Source: an uncultured Sphingomonadaceae bacterium (GTDB taxonomy: Bacteria > Pseudomonadota > Alphaproteobacteria > Sphingomonadales > Sphingomonadaceae). Taken from it: a stretch of 5,983 bases of DNA. Below, in pieces: positions 4,426-5,983 of the stretch (its first letter is position 1; each line of letters starts with the position of its first letter). The DNA lies in contig CALLWN010000274.1 in the NCBI GenBank assembly GCA_938016505.1, forward strand, positions 1-5,983. The letters run 5' to 3'. The notes beneath the pieces were generated by a model. The model saw only the letters and a program-made list of their open reading frames with translations. It made no database searches and was not told where the DNA came from. Position numbers and translations under genes: made by a program.

Positions 4426-5983
4426 TCAGAACCGGAACAGCACATCCACCCCGAAGGTGCGCGGGGCATTGATCGTACCAAACGACCACAGCCCGAAGGT
4501 GGGGATGGGCGCGGGGCTCGCCGCCGTCCGGCCGAAGGTCGTCCCCACGTCGAGCACATGCAGGAAATAGTTGGCATTGGTGAGGTTGCGGCCAAAGCCC
4601 GAGATCCGGAGATTGCCGATCTCGACCCCGATTGCGCCGTTGAGCAGGCCGAAATCGTCGACGAGACCCGGGTTGGGGTCATTGATCGAGATCGTGTTGG
4701 CGACGATCGCGTAGCGGCTCTTGAAGGCATAGCTGCCGTTGAGCAGCAGCGTGACCGTGTCGGAGACCGGCTGCTGCCAGTCGAGGCTGAACTCGGCGGT
4801 CAGCTTGGGCGCCCGCCGCAGCAGGAAACCGGACTTGTCGATGGGCGCAAGCGCGCCCGCCGACGGCCCGTCAAGCAGCGTGCCACGATCGTCCCAGCTC
4901 TCGTAGCGGGAGGAAAGATAGCCGAGGTTGAACCCGACCGTCAGCCCGTCCATTGGCAGGGCCCGCAGCTCCGCCTCGAAGCCGTTCAGCTTCGCATTTG
5001 CGGCATTCTGCACCACGGTCACGGTTCCGGCAACCGGGTCGGGAAAGACTACATCCTCCTGCTTGTTGTTATATTTCATGAAGAAGGCAGCGAGATTGGC
5101 CTGGAACCGGTTGTCGAGCAGGGTCGCCTTCAGCCCCAGTTCCCAGTTCTTCACCGTTTCCGGGTCATAGGGCCCGAACGACGATGGGCTCGAGCCGCGG
5201 CCGTTGAACCCCCCCGAGCGGAACCCTTCGGAGTAGTTGGCGTAGAGAAGCGTGTCGTCGACCTTGTAGGAAATGCCGACGCGCGGCGTGAACCGGGTCC
5301 AGCTCTGGTCGCCGTCGACCCCTGCGACATAGCCTGCCGAGGCACGTCGCGTCGCGTTGCAGTTGCCATAGGAAACCGAGAAGGCACTGTTGTAGTCCCG
5401 CATGTCAGGCAGGCCAGTCCCGGTGCCGCCGCAGGCTGACTTCCGGTCCTCGAGGATCCGGCCGCCGAGCGAGAGCGTGAAGTCCCTGAACACTTCCCAG
5501 TCGGCCTGGGCGAACCCGGCAATGCTCCGGGCGCTCTGCTGATAGTCGGTCCCGCCGACCTCGCCGCCAAAGAAGAAGGTCTGCTGGTTGTTGTTGTAGC
5601 TGCTGTCGAAATAGTAGAAGCCGGCGACCAGCTTCACCGGGCCAAGTTCGCCCTGGTAACGCAGCTCGGCGCTGAACTGATCGATCTGCTGGGGCCGGAT
5701 GGTGTTGAACAGCACCGCCTCCACCGCATCGAACTCCTGGATCGCCGATTCCTTCGTGTCCCGATAGTTCAGTAGCGCGATCAAGGCGTGCTTCTCGCCG
5801 AGCGACCATGTCAGGTTGCCGGTCACGCTGTGGGTGGTGAGAAAGGCCTCCTGGTCCAGCGTGGTCCGCGGCTGGCGGTGGAAGGTGGCGTCGCTCGCTG
5901 GCCGGCCGAGACCCCCCAATGCCCCGAACAGCTGGTTCTCCGTCGTCAGCGAGGTGACCGGCCGGGTCGGGGTGCGGTCCCTG
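4426..5983 (-). CDS. TonB-dependent receptor, C-terminal beta-barrel part (5' end outside window)
   Basis: The minus-strand frame is open from the right edge to the TGA at 4428-4426, giving 518 visible residues. The TTG at 5919 is internal, because in-frame coding continues through it to the edge. TonB-dependent receptors are outer-membrane barrels that import siderophores, vitamin B12, glycans or other ligands using TonB energy. Alternating aromatic strands run throughout. Recognisable segments are YANYSEGFRSGGFNGR (a phrase typical of sphingomonad receptors, coded near 5250-5200), DPETVKNWELGLKATLLDN, NAANAKLNGFEAELRALP and ISGFGRNLTNANYF. The chain ends in VDVLFRF, the C-terminal aromatic outer-membrane insertion signal. 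A loop carries two cysteines (codons at 5433-5431 and 5361-5359) that could form a disulfide, and another loop is rich in Asn/Gln (SSYNNNQQTFFF). The plug domain and signal peptide are not in the window, and the ligand cannot be told from the barrel. Confidence 0.95.
   Translation of the reverse strand, partial: RDRTPTRPVTSLTTENQLFGALGGLGRPASDATFHRQPRTTLDQEAFLTTHSVTGNLTWSLGEKHALIALLNYRDTKESAIQEFDAVEAVLFNTIRPQQIDQFSAELRYQGELGPVKLVAGFYYFDSSYNNNQQTFFFGGEVGGTDYQQSARSIAGFAQADWEVFRDFTLSLGGRILEDRKSACGGTGTGLPDMRDYNSAFSVSYGNCNATRRASAGYVAGVDGDQSWTRFTPRVGISYKVDDTLLYANYSEGFRSGGFNGRGSSPSSFGPYDPETVKNWELGLKATLLDNRFQANLAAFFMKYNNKQEDVVFPDPVAGTVTVVQNAANAKLNGFEAELRALPMDGLTVGFNLGYLSSRYESWDDRGTLLDGPSAGALAPIDKSGFLLRRAPKLTAEFSLDWQQPVSDTVTLLLNGSYAFKSRYAIVANTISINDPNPGLVDDFGLLNGAIGVEIGNLRISGFGRNLTNANYFLHVLDVGTTFGRTAASPAPIPTFGLWSFGTINAPRTFGVDVLFRF

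Noticed and set aside
4150..5439. Plus-strand 429-codon open frame opposite the DUF167 and receptor genes
   Set aside because: It is antisense to two clearly recognised genes and its composition is typical of a GC-rich shadow frame; no domain was seen.
5917..5919. TTG at 5919 as the start of the receptor gene
   Set aside because: The frame stays open through this codon to the window edge, no ribosome binding site precedes it, and a start there would leave a receptor without plug domain or signal peptide.

Overview
The window is uniformly GC-rich DNA, with mostly G or C at third codon positions. It carries a large TonB-dependent outer-membrane receptor and a secreted (periplasmic) enzyme, so it is Gram-negative. 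Receptor style, the tRNA and the mix of genes fit an alphaproteobacterium, most likely a member of Sphingomonadales; this placement is an inference from gene style, not a database match.

Layout. (1) Positions 1-3151, minus strand: three tightly packed genes read right to left. A secreted plant-type asparaginase/isoaspartyl peptidase comes first. It is followed by a ferredoxin/rubredoxin-reductase-like FAD/NAD(H) oxidoreductase and then a nitronate monooxygenase family protein that runs off the left edge. Stop and start regions interlock (8-bp gap containing the ribosome binding site, then an ATGA overlap), so they very probably form one translationally coupled operon. (2) Positions 3152-3264: a 113-bp divergent spacer with a candidate stable-RNA promoter facing right and a weak candidate promoter facing left. 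(3) Positions 3265-3341, plus strand: a complete tRNA-Met(CAT) with encoded CCA. (4) Positions 3342-3471: a spacer holding five imperfect copies of a 15-bp unit. (5) Positions 3472-4050, plus strand: a ureidoglycolate lyase (AllA) family protein. (6) Positions 4051-4089 and onward: a convergent gap made of three 14-bp tandem units that run into the end of the next gene. (7) Positions 4090-5983, minus strand: a DUF167/YggU family small protein (GTG start) directly behind a TonB-dependent receptor, whose beta-barrel half is present and whose N-terminal plug lies beyond the right edge.

How the genes work together. The left operon joins a periplasmic peptide/asparagine-processing hydrolase to two cytoplasmic flavoenzymes. 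No ferredoxin partner for the reductase is visible here, so its physiological link to the nitronate monooxygenase is open. The ureidoglycolate lyase homologue has no purine or allantoin catabolism neighbours. The DUF167 protein appears to be co-transcribed with the receptor, but no functional link is known.

No phage, insertion sequence, CRISPR array or obviously new system was found. The points most worth a second look are the interlocked three-gene operon, the two different short tandem-repeat blocks on either side of the ureidoglycolate lyase gene, and the possible tRNA-mRNA read-through arrangement. The region also shows two common annotation traps: an antisense-tRNA peptide, and an asparaginase reading frame that extends through the tRNA.
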